Counted from the stretch's first letter, positions 33,617-44,564 are shown. The stretch is 64,000 nt of DNA from Frigoriglobus tundricola (GCF_013128195.2 NZ_CP053452.2:5828001-5892000), one strand, 5' to 3'. A program made the numbers and translations. Notes: generated from the sequence alone by a model not told the origin.

Positions 33617-34599
33617 TTCTTCCCCTTCAGATGGGCGTCGAGGAACTTGAGCGAGTCGTTGAGCGTGCGGGTAAAGTTCGCCCCGCTCCAGCCGTGGCCC
33701 TCCGCGCGGACCGTAATCATTTCTGCCGTCGCGCCGGCGTCCGTCAGCTTCTTGAGAAGCGTTTCCGAATGGATGATCGGCACGATCAGGTCGAACGTGC
33801 CGTGCAAAACCAGCACCGGCGGCGCGGTCTTGGACACGTAGCTGATCGGTGACGCCTTCTTGTACACTTCGGGGTCGGTCTTCACCGCCTTGCCGAACAC
33901 CGGCACCATGTACGCGTCCTCCACCGCCGGGCTGACCGCGTACAGGCTGAGGTCGGTCGGGCCGAAGTAGTCCACCACGCACTGCACCCGCGAACTCTGG
34001 TCGCGGTTGCCGCCCGCGTCCCAACCGTCCACCTTGTCGGCCAGGCCGAGCAGCAGCGCGAGGTGGCCGCCGGCGGAGAACCCCGCCGCGGCGAACTTCG
34101 CGGGATCGATGCCGTAGGTTTTGGCGTTGGCCCGCAGGAAGCGGACGGCCGCCCGCGCGTCCTGAATCTGGGCCGGGAACGGGAACCTCGGGGCCAACCG
34201 GTAGCTCGGCGCGACGGCCACGTACCCGCGGGCGGCCACGTCCTCGAGGATGCTGGGTTCGGGCTTCCCGTTCTTCCCCTTGTCACCCACCGAGACGTCC
34301 TTGCGGCTGCCGCCGATCCACGCCCCGCCGTGGAGGATCACCACGCACGGGTGCGGCCCGTCCCCCTTCGGCCTCGCGATGTCGAGGTAGAGCTTCTGCT
34401 TCTCGATGGTGTCGTACAGAACGCCCCGTTCGACCGTCACCGGGCCCGGGGCACCAGTGGGAGGTTCCGTCCCCGGAACCGGGCCGGGGGCCGCTCCGGC
34501 GGCCTTCGCCTTGGGGGCGTCTGGCGCGGCGGGCGGGGCGGCGATAACAAAGGTTAACGCGGCGCACCCGAACGCGACCGCGAGGAAAAAGCGGGCCAT
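33613..34599 (-). CDS. Secreted alpha/beta hydrolase (BD-FAE-like carboxylesterase)
   Basis: 328 residues from ATG 34599, which starts a signal peptide (RFFLAVAFGCAALTFVIAAP). The oxyanion motif is CVVILHGGAWIGGSRKDV; the nucleophile is FAAAGFSAGGHLALLL (GFSAGG); Asp in LHGTFDLIVPI and His in EGHGWSGANF complete the triad. The family splits carboxyl esters, often on plant polymers or small molecules. Lying at the head of the DUF2330 operon suggests a joint role at the cell surface. An upstream ATG at 34635 is in frame but would precede the signal peptide. Confidence 0.85.
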   Translation of the reverse strand: MARFFLAVAFGCAALTFVIAAPPAAPDAPKAKAAGAAPGPVPGTEPPTGAPGPVTVERGVLYDTIEKQKLYLDIARPKGDGPHPCVVILHGGAWIGGSRKDVSVGDKGKNGKPEPSILEDVAARGYVAVAPSYRLAPRFPFPAQIQDARAAVRFLRANAKTYGIDPAKFAAAGFSAGGHLALLLGLADKVDGWDAGGNRDQSSRVQCVVDYFGPTDLSLYAVSPAVEDAYMVPVFGKAVKTDPEVYKKASPISYVSKTAPPVLVLHGTFDLIVPIIHSETLLKKLTDAGATAEMITVRAEGHGWSGANFTRTLNDSLKFLDAHLKGKK

Positions 34600-34855
34600 C
34601 ACGTCACTCCGTAACGAAATTGCGGACGTGGGCATTCTACTTCAAGCGATCCCAAACGAGGCGTGTCTATTCCCGCCACAGATGAAACTGTGAAACTGGC
34701 GAACCCGCTCCCGGTGAGCTAGACTTCTCCCGCACGTCGCCCGAATTCGAGTCGCACCCAGCGCGACGAAACGCCGCATGCTCGCTGCGGCAAGTCGCGA
34801 GGAACCAGGGAACGGCCGTGAGCCGCAATCTCGCTGCGGCCGGTCGTGAAGACCG
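34600..34855. other. Divergent gap between DUF2330 operon and coiled-coil gene
   Basis: 256 bases with promoters expected in both directions. A near-repeat (GCGACGAAACGCCGCATGCT / GCTGCGGCAAGTCG and GCCGCAATCTCGCTGCGGCC) lies about 60 bp before the coiled-coil start. No clear -35/-10 pair was seen. Confidence 0.45.
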
Positions 34856-35746
34856 ATGTACTCACTCGTGAACTGCCCCGGTTGCGGGTTCCGCGGCCGG
34901 CTGCCCGACGGGCTCGCCGCTCTGAAGACCATCGTCTGTCCGCAGTGCAAGCTCGCCGTGCCGGTGGAGCAACTGTGGCAGCACGGCGTGGACACCTCCG
35001 ACGAATCGTTCCCGATCTGGGTGGGCGCGGCGCCCGGCAGCCGCCACGCGCCGCGACCGCTCACGATCGTGACGCCGCCGCCGCGGAGCGCCGGCGGGGA
35101 CCCGGACTACGTCGGCGATTACATGAAAGAAGAGGCCGCACGGTTCGCGCAGTACGTTGCCGAACGGCTGAGCGAGCTGCAAAAGCGGCGCCTGGAACTG
35201 ACCGAAGCGGAGAACCGTTTCGAATCGCAGGCGATGGAACGGAAGCAGGAACTGCACCGGCACCACGGCGCGGTCACCTCCGCAGCGGAGAAGTTGGCGC
35301 GGCGCGAATCGGCGCTCGAGACCAAGGAAGCCGCGCTGGTGGCGCGCGAGGCCGAAATCGCGACCCGTGCGGTGGAGAGGTTGGCGCAGCGCGAATCGGC
35401 ACTGGAGACCAAGGAAGCCGCCCTGGTGGCGCGCGAGGCCGAAATCGCGGCCCGCGAGTCCGAGGTCGCGGCCCGCGAGGGGCGGGTGGCCCGCGCCGAG
35501 AGCCGCGCCAGCGACACGGACCGCCGCACCGCGGAACTGCGGGCCGCCATCGATCAGCTCGAAACCCGCCGCGCCGCGCTGGCCGAGGAGCGCGAGACGC
35601 TCAACCGGCGGGCGGAAGAACTCGACCGCGCGGAGCTGGCGCTGCACCGCCGGTCCGCGGAGCTGGACGAACTGGACGAGCGGATGCGGTTGGAGCAGGA
35701 CGAGTTCGAGCGCGAGCGCGAGCGCGAGCAGGTGCGCAGCGCGTGA
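34856..35746 (+). CDS. Zinc-ribbon coiled-coil protein with internal duplication
   Basis: 296 residues. A Cys4 ribbon opens it (NCPGCGFRGRL and VCPQCKLAVPV). After a Pro-rich linker, from about residue 95 it is one long charged coiled coil of Ala, Glu and Arg. Within it a 28-residue unit (LARRESALETKEAALVAREA) occurs twice, and the DNA copies (from 35293 and 35377) are nearly identical over 84 bp. Such proteins may tether or scaffold. ATG 34856 has no clear ribosome site; the stop TGA is 10 bp from the convergent DUF1501 stop. Confidence 0.75.
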   Translation: MYSLVNCPGCGFRGRLPDGLAALKTIVCPQCKLAVPVEQLWQHGVDTSDESFPIWVGAAPGSRHAPRPLTIVTPPPRSAGGDPDYVGDYMKEEAARFAQYVAERLSELQKRRLELTEAENRFESQAMERKQELHRHHGAVTSAAEKLARRESALETKEAALVAREAEIATRAVERLAQRESALETKEAALVAREAEIAARESEVAAREGRVARAESRASDTDRRTAELRAAIDQLETRRAALAEERETLNRRAEELDRAELALHRRSAELDELDERMRLEQDEFEREREREQVRSA

Positions 35747-35753
35747 CGCCGCG

Positions 35754-37178
<1,425 letters not shown>

Positions 37179-37407
37179 GGTGCCAGCGTACCCGTAGTGA
37201 GAAACGGGTGCAAGGATGTGATTTTGACGACGGGCGGTCGCCCCTTCGGACCGAAACCCCGAGCGGCTACAACTCGGGGCGCTGCACGGTGCGGTTCGTC
37301 GACGCGAGCGGCGCGGCCCGCGAGGGGTAGCACGTCGGGCTCGCGTTTTGATCCGTGTGAGTTGTCCGAGCTGTGGCCTTTTGCTCTTCAGATTGTGCGG
37401 CGTTCGC

Positions 37408-38592
37408 TCACGCCGTCACCTTCGGCCGCTCGCGCAGTTCCACCCACCGGCCCCAGTGGTCCGCGAGGCCGAGCCGGGTGAGGTACTCGGCGTCCGGCTT
37501 GGCGCCCTCGCCCGCCCGCACGATCGCGTCGGCCGCGTGGACCGCGGTGAGCGGGGTGAACGCCCCGCCCGGGCAGCCGCCGGGGTTGTGGTGCCACGCG
37601 ACCGCCTCGACGATCGCGTCCGGCAGCCCCCACAGCCCCAGGAGGTACGCCCCGACCTCGGCGTGCGACGTGCCCAGCACGCGGCGCTCGGCATCGGCGG
37701 CGCTCAGCCCCTCCACCCGGATGATGTTCATCACCTCCCGGTACGGCCCCGAGAGCTGACTGGCCAGCGTCAGCCGGCCGATGTCGTGCAACAGCCCGGC
37801 CAGCGCCGACTCGCGCGACAGCCGGTCGTCGTGCCGCTCGGACGCGGCGATCGCCCCGGCCAGCCCCGCGACCGCCTGGCTGTGCTCCCACAGCGCCTCG
37901 ATCGAAAACGGCCGCAGCGAGTTCGGGTTGTACCGCGAGAACAGGTCGGCGGCCAGCACCAGCGTCCGGGTCAGGTCGGCGCCCAGCACCTTCACCGCCT
38001 GGTTGGGCGTCGTCGCCGGCCGGCGCAGGCCGATGAGGGCGGAGTTCGCCATCTGGAGCATCTTCGCCGCGATCCCCAGGTCCTGCGCGACCAGATCGCC
38101 CACCGCCGAGAGCGAGTAGTCGGGCGTCATCAGCTCGTCGGCGATGCGCGAGTACAGCGTGGACAGGGCCGGCACGCTGGCGAGCCGGCCGACCACCGAC
38201 GCGAGCGACGGGCTGTGAAGCAGCTCGCGCAGCGAGTACGCCCGCTGGATCGCGTTCTGCAGCTCCGTCGGATCGTACGGCTTCTGGAGGACGCGGTGCG
38301 TGAGGGCGAGCAGCCGGACGAGTTCGTCCGGCTCCCGTCGGTCGGCCAGCACGATGCGGGCCGTCGGCGGGTGGCGCCGCCGCACCTCCAGCAACAGATC
38401 GGCGCACCCGACGCTGGTCAGGTGCGCGTCGGCGACGAGGGCGTCGAACCCCGGCCCGTCGAGTCGGCGCATCGCGTCCGCCCCGCCGCGCGCGACGGTC
38501 ACGTCCCACTCCCGCCGGAGCGGTGCAAACGAGAGCCGGAACGCCCGCTGGGCGTTGACGTCGTCGCTCACGAACAGCACCCGACAACTCAT
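37408..38592 (-). CDS. REC-like + HDOD domain signalling protein
   Basis: 394 residues. Residues 1-120 form a receiver-like domain ([20 protein letters not shown] to [15 protein letters not shown]), in which Asp in ADAHL could be phosphorylated. Residues 135-340 are an HDOD domain: [36 protein letters not shown], and [20 protein letters not shown] proteins pass signals in motility and stress networks without enzyme activity. It follows the hybrid kinase by 160 bp on the same strand, and the kinase is a natural partner. ATG 38592 has GGAGAG upstream. Confidence 0.87.
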   Translation of the reverse strand: MSCRVLFVSDDVNAQRAFRLSFAPLRREWDVTVARGGADAMRRLDGPGFDALVADAHLTSVGCADLLLEVRRRHPPTARIVLADRREPDELVRLLALTHRVLQKPYDPTELQNAIQRAYSLRELLHSPSLASVVGRLASVPALSTLYSRIADELMTPDYSLSAVGDLVAQDLGIAAKMLQMANSALIGLRRPATTPNQAVKVLGADLTRTLVLAADLFSRYNPNSLRPFSIEALWEHSQAVAGLAGAIAASERHDDRLSRESALAGLLHDIGRLTLASQLSGPYREVMNIIRVEGLSAADAERRVLGTSHAEVGAYLLGLWGLPDAIVEAVAWHHNPGGCPGGAFTPLTAVHAADAIVRAGEGAKPDAEYLTRLGLADHWGRWVELRERPKVTA

Positions 38593-38752
38593 ACCACTTG
38601 CTCTCCGGCACCACCGTGCCGCCCCACACCGGACCCCGGCCGCGCGCCCGGTCCGCGCCCCCGGCCCTCCACCCGGAGCGCACGCCCCCCCCCAACTCTT
38701 CAACACGATTCCGGGACCGTTACCGAATTCGTGCCCGCACCACCGCCCGCGG

Positions 38753-40705
38753 TCAGGCCGATCCCGCCGGCGCGGGCTTCACGTGCCGCAGCGCGCGCTC
38801 GACCGTTTTGATCAGGTCTAACGGGCTGAACGGTTTGGGCAAGAACAGCGCCCCGGCCATCCCCTCCAGCCGGCGGTGGTCGGGCACGAACCCGGACACG
38901 AACACCACCCCCACGTCGGGCCGCAGCGCCCGCACGCGGGTGGCCAGCTCCCGCCCGTCGATCCCCGGCATCACCAGGTCCGTGAGCAGCAGGTCCACCC
39001 GCCGGTCGGGGGCGAGGAGCCGCAGCGCGGCCTCCCCCCCGGCCGCTTCGGTCACAGTGTACCCCTGCCCCTCCAGGGTGTAGCGGACGAGCTTCCGCAC
39101 GCGGTCCTCGTCCTCGACCAGCAGGACCGACCGCTGACCGCTGACGGACCGGGTGAACAGCACCGGGGACGGCATGAGCAGCGACGACTTGGGCGTGGCC
39201 TCGCACCACGGCAGGCGGATCGTGAACGCCGCCCCGGCGCCGGGCGCCGATTCGACCTCCACGGTCCCGCCCGCTTGTTGCACGATCCCGTACACGGTCG
39301 CCAGCCCGAGCCCGGTGCCCTTGCCCACGTCCTTGGTGGTGAAGAACGGCTCGAACAGGTGCCGCTTCACCTCGTCGGTCATCCCGATCCCGGTGTCCGC
39401 GATCGTCAGCCGGGCGGTGCGGGGCGGCCCGGCGAGTTCGGCGGTGCCGACGGTGAGCGTGCCGCCGTCGGGCATCGCGTCCTTGGCGTTCACCGCCAGG
39501 TTCATGAGGACCTGTTCGAGCTGGCCGCGGTCGGCGCGGACGCGGACCGGGCCCGGCGCGAGCGGCGTGCGGATGACGATCCCGGAGCCGATCAGGCGCC
39601 GCAACATGCTGACCAGCCCGGTCACGACCTCGTTCAGGTCGATCACCTCGGGCCGGGTCGGCTGCTTGCGGCTGAACGTGAGCAGCTGCCGGGTGAGCGC
39701 CGCGGCCCGCTCGGCGGCGTCGCGAACGTCGTCGAGGAGCTGGGGGAACTCGGGGTCGCCCGGCGGCAGGTGCTGGATCAGGTGCACGTTGCCCGAAATG
39801 ATGGTGAGCAGGTTGTTGAAGTCGTGGGCCACGCCGCCCGCGAGCCGGCCGATGGCCTCCATCTTCTGCGACTGCCGGAGCTGCGCTTCCAGGCGCTTGC
39901 GCTCGGTCACGTCGAGGTACACCCCCAGCACCCCGATCACCCGCCCGGCGGGGTCCCGCATCGGCACGCGGCTGGTCAGCAGGGTGACGGCCTTTCCGTC
40001 CGCGAGGGTGCACGTCTCCTCGGCGTCGAGCAGCGGGGTGCCGCTGTCGATCACCAGCCGGTCGCTGGCCCGGCTCGCGTCGGCCTCGGCCGGGACGGCC
40101 GTCAGGTCGTCGTCGGTGCGGCCGATCACCTCGCCGGCCACGGCCAGGCCGCGGTCGCGGGCCAGCCGGTCGTTGCAGCCGAGGTAGATGGACGCCCGGT
40201 CCTTCCAGAACACGCCGCACGGGATGTGCTCGAGCACGTTGCGGAGCCGCTCCTCGCTCTCGCGGAGCGCCGCCTCCGCGCGCCGGCGCTCGGTGGCGTC
40301 GGTGCCGACGACCAGCCACGCCGGGCGCCCGGCGTTCTCGAACGGGGACACGACGACCTCGAGCGGGAGCAGCGCCCCGGCCTTCGTGCGGTGCTCCCAG
40401 GACACCGTCTCGTTCGCGTCGGGCCCGCCGCAGACCAGCTCCTGGGCCAGCCGGTCGGCCTCCGCGGTCGGGAGCACGTCGCGAACGGTCAGCCCGAGCA
40501 GCTCCTCGCGGGCGTACCCGTACCGAATGGCGGCGGCCTCGTTGACCGCGAGGAACCGGAGCGTCTCCTCGTCGAACGCCCACATCGGGGCCGGGTGGGC
40601 GTCGAACAACAGCCGGAACAGCGCGCCGGCGCCCGGGCGCTCTTCCTCCGCCGATCTGCCGGGCGCGGGCCGCCCGGGCGGCCGTTGTTCGAACCGGTCT
40701 GTCAT
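38753..40705 (-). CDS. Hybrid histidine kinase (PAS-PAS-HisKA-HATPase-REC)
   Basis: 650 residues. PAS domains lie at about 25-145 and 150-265, without membrane segments, so the sensor is cytoplasmic. The dimerisation helix has His294 in GRLAGGVAHDFNNLLTI. The ATPase domain shows NLAVNAKDAMPDGG, IADTGIGM and GKGTGLGLATVYGIV. A C-terminal receiver (RSVLLVEDEDRVRKL) has its phospho-Asp in LLLTDLVMPGIDG near residue 577 and the conserved Lys in LFLPKPFSPL. ATG 40705 with GAGAGG upstream. It is divergent from the kinase-REC-HD-GYP gene and probably co-transcribed with the HDOD gene. Confidence 0.92.
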   Translation of the reverse strand: MTDRFEQRPPGRPAPGRSAEEERPGAGALFRLLFDAHPAPMWAFDEETLRFLAVNEAAAIRYGYAREELLGLTVRDVLPTAEADRLAQELVCGGPDANETVSWEHRTKAGALLPLEVVVSPFENAGRPAWLVVGTDATERRRAEAALRESEERLRNVLEHIPCGVFWKDRASIYLGCNDRLARDRGLAVAGEVIGRTDDDLTAVPAEADASRASDRLVIDSGTPLLDAEETCTLADGKAVTLLTSRVPMRDPAGRVIGVLGVYLDVTERKRLEAQLRQSQKMEAIGRLAGGVAHDFNNLLTIISGNVHLIQHLPPGDPEFPQLLDDVRDAAERAAALTRQLLTFSRKQPTRPEVIDLNEVVTGLVSMLRRLIGSGIVIRTPLAPGPVRVRADRGQLEQVLMNLAVNAKDAMPDGGTLTVGTAELAGPPRTARLTIADTGIGMTDEVKRHLFEPFFTTKDVGKGTGLGLATVYGIVQQAGGTVEVESAPGAGAAFTIRLPWCEATPKSSLLMPSPVLFTRSVSGQRSVLLVEDEDRVRKLVRYTLEGQGYTVTEAAGGEAALRLLAPDRRVDLLLTDLVMPGIDGRELATRVRALRPDVGVVFVSGFVPDHRRLEGMAGALFLPKPFSPLDLIKTVERALRHVKPAPAGSA

Positions 40706-40892
40706 GGATCCTCTCGTCGCATGCGGCGGCGGACCGGGGCCGCCGCCGGAGTCCGATACGAAACAGCATCGTGACCGGGCGCTATTTTTTGCCCCCCGCG
40801 CCAAAAAGGCGCGGTTCCCGACGAACGGCCGCCCGGGCCCGCAAGGGCGCTCTACTCTTGGGAACCCACCCGGCCGTGTCGCGGAGCGGTTC
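40706..40892. promoter_or_regulatory. Divergent intergenic region of two signalling genes
   Basis: 187 bases between two outward-facing signalling genes, so promoters in both directions must lie here. A run TTTTTTG near 40785 and a weak AT-rich patch are visible; no clear consensus pair was found. Confidence 0.45.
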
Positions 40893-43094
40893 ATGTCGTC
40901 GTCGTCGTTCATCGTCCTTCCCGTCGACCGCGACACCGAAGCGAACCGGGAGCTCGACGCGCCGTCCGACTGGGGGGCCACGCGCGGGTGCCTGACCCGC
41001 CTGATCGAGCAGTGGGTCGTTCTGCCGGAAGAGTGGGACGAGCTCCCACCCGACCTGCGCAGCCAGATCCTCCGGCCGGACGCCCCGGACGTGCTCGGGC
41101 AACTGGTCGACAACCACCTGCTGACCCAGTTCCAGGCCGACAAGGTGCGCGAGGGCGGCGAGGGCGAACTCGTCCTGGGCCACTACCGCCTGCTGGACGT
41201 GATCGGCCGCGGCGGCATGGGCACCGTGTACCGGGCCGAGCACCTGCACCTGCGGCGCCAGGTGGCCGTCAAGGTGATGGCGCGGACGGCCGAAACGAAC
41301 CCGCGGCTGCTCCACCGGTTCTACGGCGAGGCGCGGGCCGTCGCGAAGCTCCAGCACCCGAACATCGTGGGGTGCCTGGACGCCGGGCGGCACACGCCCC
41401 CGGGCGCCGGCCCCCGCGACTACTACGTGATGGAGCTGATCCCGGGGGCCGACCTCCAGGCCACCGTGACGGCCCACGGGCCGCTCCCCCCCAGCCGGGC
41501 GTGCGACCTGTTCCGCCAGATCGCCGAGGCGCTGGCCGAGGCGCACCGGTTCGGCCTGGTCCACCGCGACATCAAACCGGGCAACATCCTCATCACCCCG
41601 GACTGGCGGGCCAAGCTCCTCGACTTCGGGCTGGCCCTGCGGCCGCAGAACCGCATGACCGAGCCGGGGCTCGTGCTCGGGACGATCGGGTACATGGCCC
41701 CCGAGCAGGCCCAGGACGCGCACCTGGTGGACGGCCGGGCCGACCTGTTCAGCCTCGGCGCGACGATGTACTGGGCGCTCACCGGGCGGGAGCCGTTCCC
41801 CGAAACCGGGCACCTCCTGCGCGACCTGACCACGCGGCTGAACGCCCCGGCCCTCGACCCGCGGCGGGTGCGCCCGGAGCTGCCGGAAGAACTGGCCGCC
41901 GTCGTTTTGAAGCTCACCGACCGCGACCCCGAGCGCCGGTACCAGTCGGCCCGGGCGGTCGCCGCCACACTGGCCGGGGTGGGCCGGTGGGCGTCGCTCC
42001 GCGACGCGGACGACCGCCCGACGCAGCCGCGGGTCCTCATCGTCGAGGACGACCCGCGGCTCCGCCGGCTCATGGTCGGGCTGCTCCGCGACTGCACCTG
42101 TGTGGAGGCCGGCGACGGGAAGACGGCGCTGGCGGAACTGGAGAAGGCGGCGTTCGACCTGCTGGTCCTCGACGTGAACCTGCCGGAGATGAGCGGGCCG
42201 GACCTGCTCGCGCGCGTGCGGGCCGACGACAAGTGGCGCGAGCGCACCCGCACGCTCATGGTCTCGGGCGACCTGCCGTCCGAGTCGCTCGGCGGGTACC
42301 TGATGACCGGGGCCGACGACTACCTCGAAAAGCCGTTCCTGCCGCCGGCCTTCCAGGCCCGGGCGCGGGCGCTGCTCGGCCGCTCGGCCCCCCCCACCGG
42401 GTCGCGGCCCGCGACGGCCCCCGACCCGCCGCCCCGCGCGCCGGACGACGCGAACAAGGTGGCCGCGACCGACCCGCTGGCGTTCGGCATCACCCGCCTG
42501 CTGGAAGAGATCGGGGTGATCCTCCGCGGCTACCACGACCGGTGCGGCCGGTACGTGCGGGCGCTGGCCGCCGCGGCCCCGGACGAGGGCGAGTACGCCC
42601 GGCTGCGGAACCCCGCGTACGTCGAGATGCTGGTCCGCGCCGCCCCGGTCCACGACGCCGGGATGCTCGTCCTGCCGAACTCGATCCTCCTGAAGCCCGC
42701 CGCCCTCGACCCCGAGGAACAGGCGATCGTGCAGCAGCACACGGTGATCGGGGCCCAGGTGATCGCCGACACGGCCCAGCGGTGGCCGCTGGCGGTACCG
42801 GAGCTGGGGCTGGCGGGCGAGATCGTCCGCAGCCACCACGAGCGCTGGGACGGCGGCGGGTACCCGGACGGCCTCGCCGGCACCCACATCCCACTGGCGG
42901 CGCGCGTGGTGGCGATCACGTCCGTTTACGAGATGCTGAGGACCAAGCGCCCGCACCGGCCCGCGCTCAGTCACAACCAGGTGACGCGCCTGCTCGTGAC
43001 CGACTCGCCGGGCGAGTTCGACCCGACCCTGCTCGGCGCGTTCGCCGCCTCGGCGCGGAAGTTCGACGAGATCTTCCAGTCCGTTAAGCGGTGA
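40893..43094 (+). CDS. Ser/Thr kinase - receiver - HD-GYP fusion protein
   Basis: 733 residues in three parts. Kinase, about 100-365: VIGRGGMGTVYRAEHLHLRR, catalytic Lys127 in VAVKVMA, HRDIKPGN at 224, LLDFGLAL. Receiver, about 378-495: VLIVEDDPRLRRLMVGLL with Asp427 in LLVLDVNLPEMSG and the conserved Lys in YLEKPFLPPA. HD-GYP-like, about 540-733: VHDAGMLVLPNSILLKP, HHERWDGGGYPDGLAG and HIPLAARVVAITSVYEML. HD-GYP enzymes hydrolyse cyclic di-GMP. The HD motif reads HDAG without the usual following Lys, so activity needs testing. ATG 40893, ribosome site GGAGCGGTTC. It pairs naturally with the divergent hybrid kinase, whose receiver and histidine may connect to Asp427. Confidence 0.9.
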   Translation: MSSSSFIVLPVDRDTEANRELDAPSDWGATRGCLTRLIEQWVVLPEEWDELPPDLRSQILRPDAPDVLGQLVDNHLLTQFQADKVREGGEGELVLGHYRLLDVIGRGGMGTVYRAEHLHLRRQVAVKVMARTAETNPRLLHRFYGEARAVAKLQHPNIVGCLDAGRHTPPGAGPRDYYVMELIPGADLQATVTAHGPLPPSRACDLFRQIAEALAEAHRFGLVHRDIKPGNILITPDWRAKLLDFGLALRPQNRMTEPGLVLGTIGYMAPEQAQDAHLVDGRADLFSLGATMYWALTGREPFPETGHLLRDLTTRLNAPALDPRRVRPELPEELAAVVLKLTDRDPERRYQSARAVAATLAGVGRWASLRDADDRPTQPRVLIVEDDPRLRRLMVGLLRDCTCVEAGDGKTALAELEKAAFDLLVLDVNLPEMSGPDLLARVRADDKWRERTRTLMVSGDLPSESLGGYLMTGADDYLEKPFLPPAFQARARALLGRSAPPTGSRPATAPDPPPRAPDDANKVAATDPLAFGITRLLEEIGVILRGYHDRCGRYVRALAAAAPDEGEYARLRNPAYVEMLVRAAPVHDAGMLVLPNSILLKPAALDPEEQAIVQQHTVIGAQVIADTAQRWPLAVPELGLAGEIVRSHHERWDGGGYPDGLAGTHIPLAARVVAITSVYEMLRTKRPHRPALSHNQVTRLLVTDSPGEFDPTLLGAFAASARKFDEIFQSVKR

Positions 43095-43139
43095 GGGGGC
43101 GCGCCGCCAAGCGTGCCGAAGTTTGGTCCCCAACGCCCG

Positions 43140-43925
43140 TCACGGGATCAGCGCGACGGTGGCCTGAAGGGTCTCGTTCTCGACCTGCAGCGCGTTCGTG
43201 TTGTAGTCGAACGAGCTCTGGGCGATGATCAAGTTGACCAGTTCGGTGGGGAGGTCGACGTTCGACTGCTCAAGGGAGCCCTGCGTGATCGTGCCGAGCC
43301 CGCCCGTGCCGGGCGCCCCGGTCACCGGGGCGCCGGAGTCCGGACCGGCCACGAAGGTCGTGTCGCCGATGCGCGTCAGCCCCTCGGGGTTCGTGAACTG
43401 GGTCAGGGTGAGGGTACCGAGCACCTGTTGACCGGCGGGCGTGGTTGCGGTCACCGTCCCGTCGCCCGAGACGGTCACCGCACTCGCGTTCGATGGCACT
43501 TTAATGCTGCCGTTGCCCAGCAGGAACCCATCGGAGCTGACGAGCTGCCCGTTCGCGTTGGTCGTGAAGTTGCCGGCCCGCGTGTACCCGGTCTGGCCGG
43601 ACCCCAGGCTGACCGGAAAGAACCCCTGTCCGCTGATGGCGAGGTCGAACTGCCGGCCGGTCTGGGCCAGCGTGCCCTGTGTGAACAACCCGCCGATGGA
43701 GCTGACGTTGACACCCGAACCGATCTGCGCGCCGGTCGGCGAGCGGGTGTTCTGTGACGTTGCCGTGCCCGGTGCCAGGCCCGTGTAGAACAGATCCTGG
43801 AACGCAATCGTTTGGGTCTTATAGCCCGTGGTGTTGGAGTTCGCGATGTTGTTACCGGCCGTGTCCAGGTACGTGGACGCGGCCATGACGCCGGAACCGG
43901 ATGTCGAGAGCGCGCCGATGAGCAT
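43140..43925 (-). CDS. Flagellar hook/rod-type protein (FlgG/FlgE-like)
   Basis: 261 residues, the length of FlgG. The N-terminal D0 motif (STYLDTAGNNIANSNTTGYK) and the C-terminal D0 helix (SNVDLPTELVNLIIAQSSFD) are clear, and the core carries GGLFTQGTLAQTGRQFDLAI. Such proteins form the distal rod or hook of the flagellum and leave the cell through the flagellar export system. The start ATG 43925 lacks a signal peptide, as in the family. It has no flagellar neighbour here, so it belongs to a scattered gene set. Confidence 0.88.
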   Translation of the reverse strand: MLIGALSTSGSGVMAASTYLDTAGNNIANSNTTGYKTQTIAFQDLFYTGLAPGTATSQNTRSPTGAQIGSGVNVSSIGGLFTQGTLAQTGRQFDLAISGQGFFPVSLGSGQTGYTRAGNFTTNANGQLVSSDGFLLGNGSIKVPSNASAVTVSGDGTVTATTPAGQQVLGTLTLTQFTNPEGLTRIGDTTFVAGPDSGAPVTGAPGTGGLGTITQGSLEQSNVDLPTELVNLIIAQSSFDYNTNALQVENETLQATVALIP

Positions 43926-44088
43926 GGCGGTACGGTAAGTTAAGGTAAGCCGGATTCTCTGCCTGTATTCTCGACGGGGCGGGCACCGGGCCGCAAGCCT
44001 TCGCGGTGACATTCGCAGTAAGTTATCGGCCGTGCTCAAACAGCCGTCACAACCGCTATTCTCCGCGAAAGTGCCGAGCTTTCGGGAA

Positions 44089-44125
44089 TAAAAAAAGAGA
44101 AGCCGGCGACCTCGGTCGCCGGCTT
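44089..44125 (-). terminator. Rho-independent terminator, minus strand
   Basis: A perfect 11-bp stem (AAGCCGGCGAC and its complement) with loop CTCG. Read on the minus strand it is followed by a T-rich stretch of seven T (A run at 44090-44096). It would end the transcript of the aldo/keto reductase genes before it reaches the flagellar gene. Confidence 0.75.
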
Positions 44126-44459
44126 TCGTTGATAGGTTGGGGGAGTTGCAGTTAGGAGTGAGGGGCGGGCCTGGGGGAATTTGGCCCGACTGGTGTTCGA
44201 CGGTAAAGAATAAAGCACGCCGTGTGCCAAACCTCTCGAGACGCGGACGCGCCGCAGAAACTCCAGGACTTTCCGGTCATTTCGCGTTCGACTCGCCGCG
44301 CCGTATTGGCCCCGGATGTAACCTTTACCCGGTTCAGGCAGCCGGCTTTCCAAGTTGCGAACTTTGTTGCCGAGTCGGCCGCGGTGGAGCTTGGTTCCGC
44401 ACAAGACGGACGATGACGCGCCGCACTGGGGCTCTTCGCAGGTGAGAAACGGAACCGAG

Positions 44460-44512
44460 GACCGTCGGGCCTCGCGTGCAGAGCCACGCTCGGCCGCGAC
44501 CTACGACACGGC
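44460..44512. repeat. Half copy of the 22-kb hairpin repeat
   Basis: ACCGTCGGGCCTCGCGTGCA to GGCCGCGACCTACGAC matches the right arms of the elements at 22039-22176 and 22217-22367, with few changes. The left arm is missing. Confidence 0.75.
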
Positions 44513-44564
44513 CGGCCCAAGTCGCGCGCGTGCAAAGCGGCTCCACGCGGCCCGTGTCACCCCA

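Larger units (their letters stand above)
43926..44564. other. Gap with terminator and repeat fragment
   Basis: 639 bases between the flagellar gene and the first aldo/keto reductase. It contains a minus-strand terminator (44089-44125) and a half copy of the hairpin repeat (44460-44512). The rest, partly AT-richer, shows no gene that can be defended. Confidence 0.6.

Noticed and set aside
38876-40774. Long open frame on the plus strand opposite the hybrid kinase
   Set aside because: It is the antisense shadow of a GC-rich gene; translation is rich in Arg, Gly, His without domain, while the minus strand has all kinase motifs.
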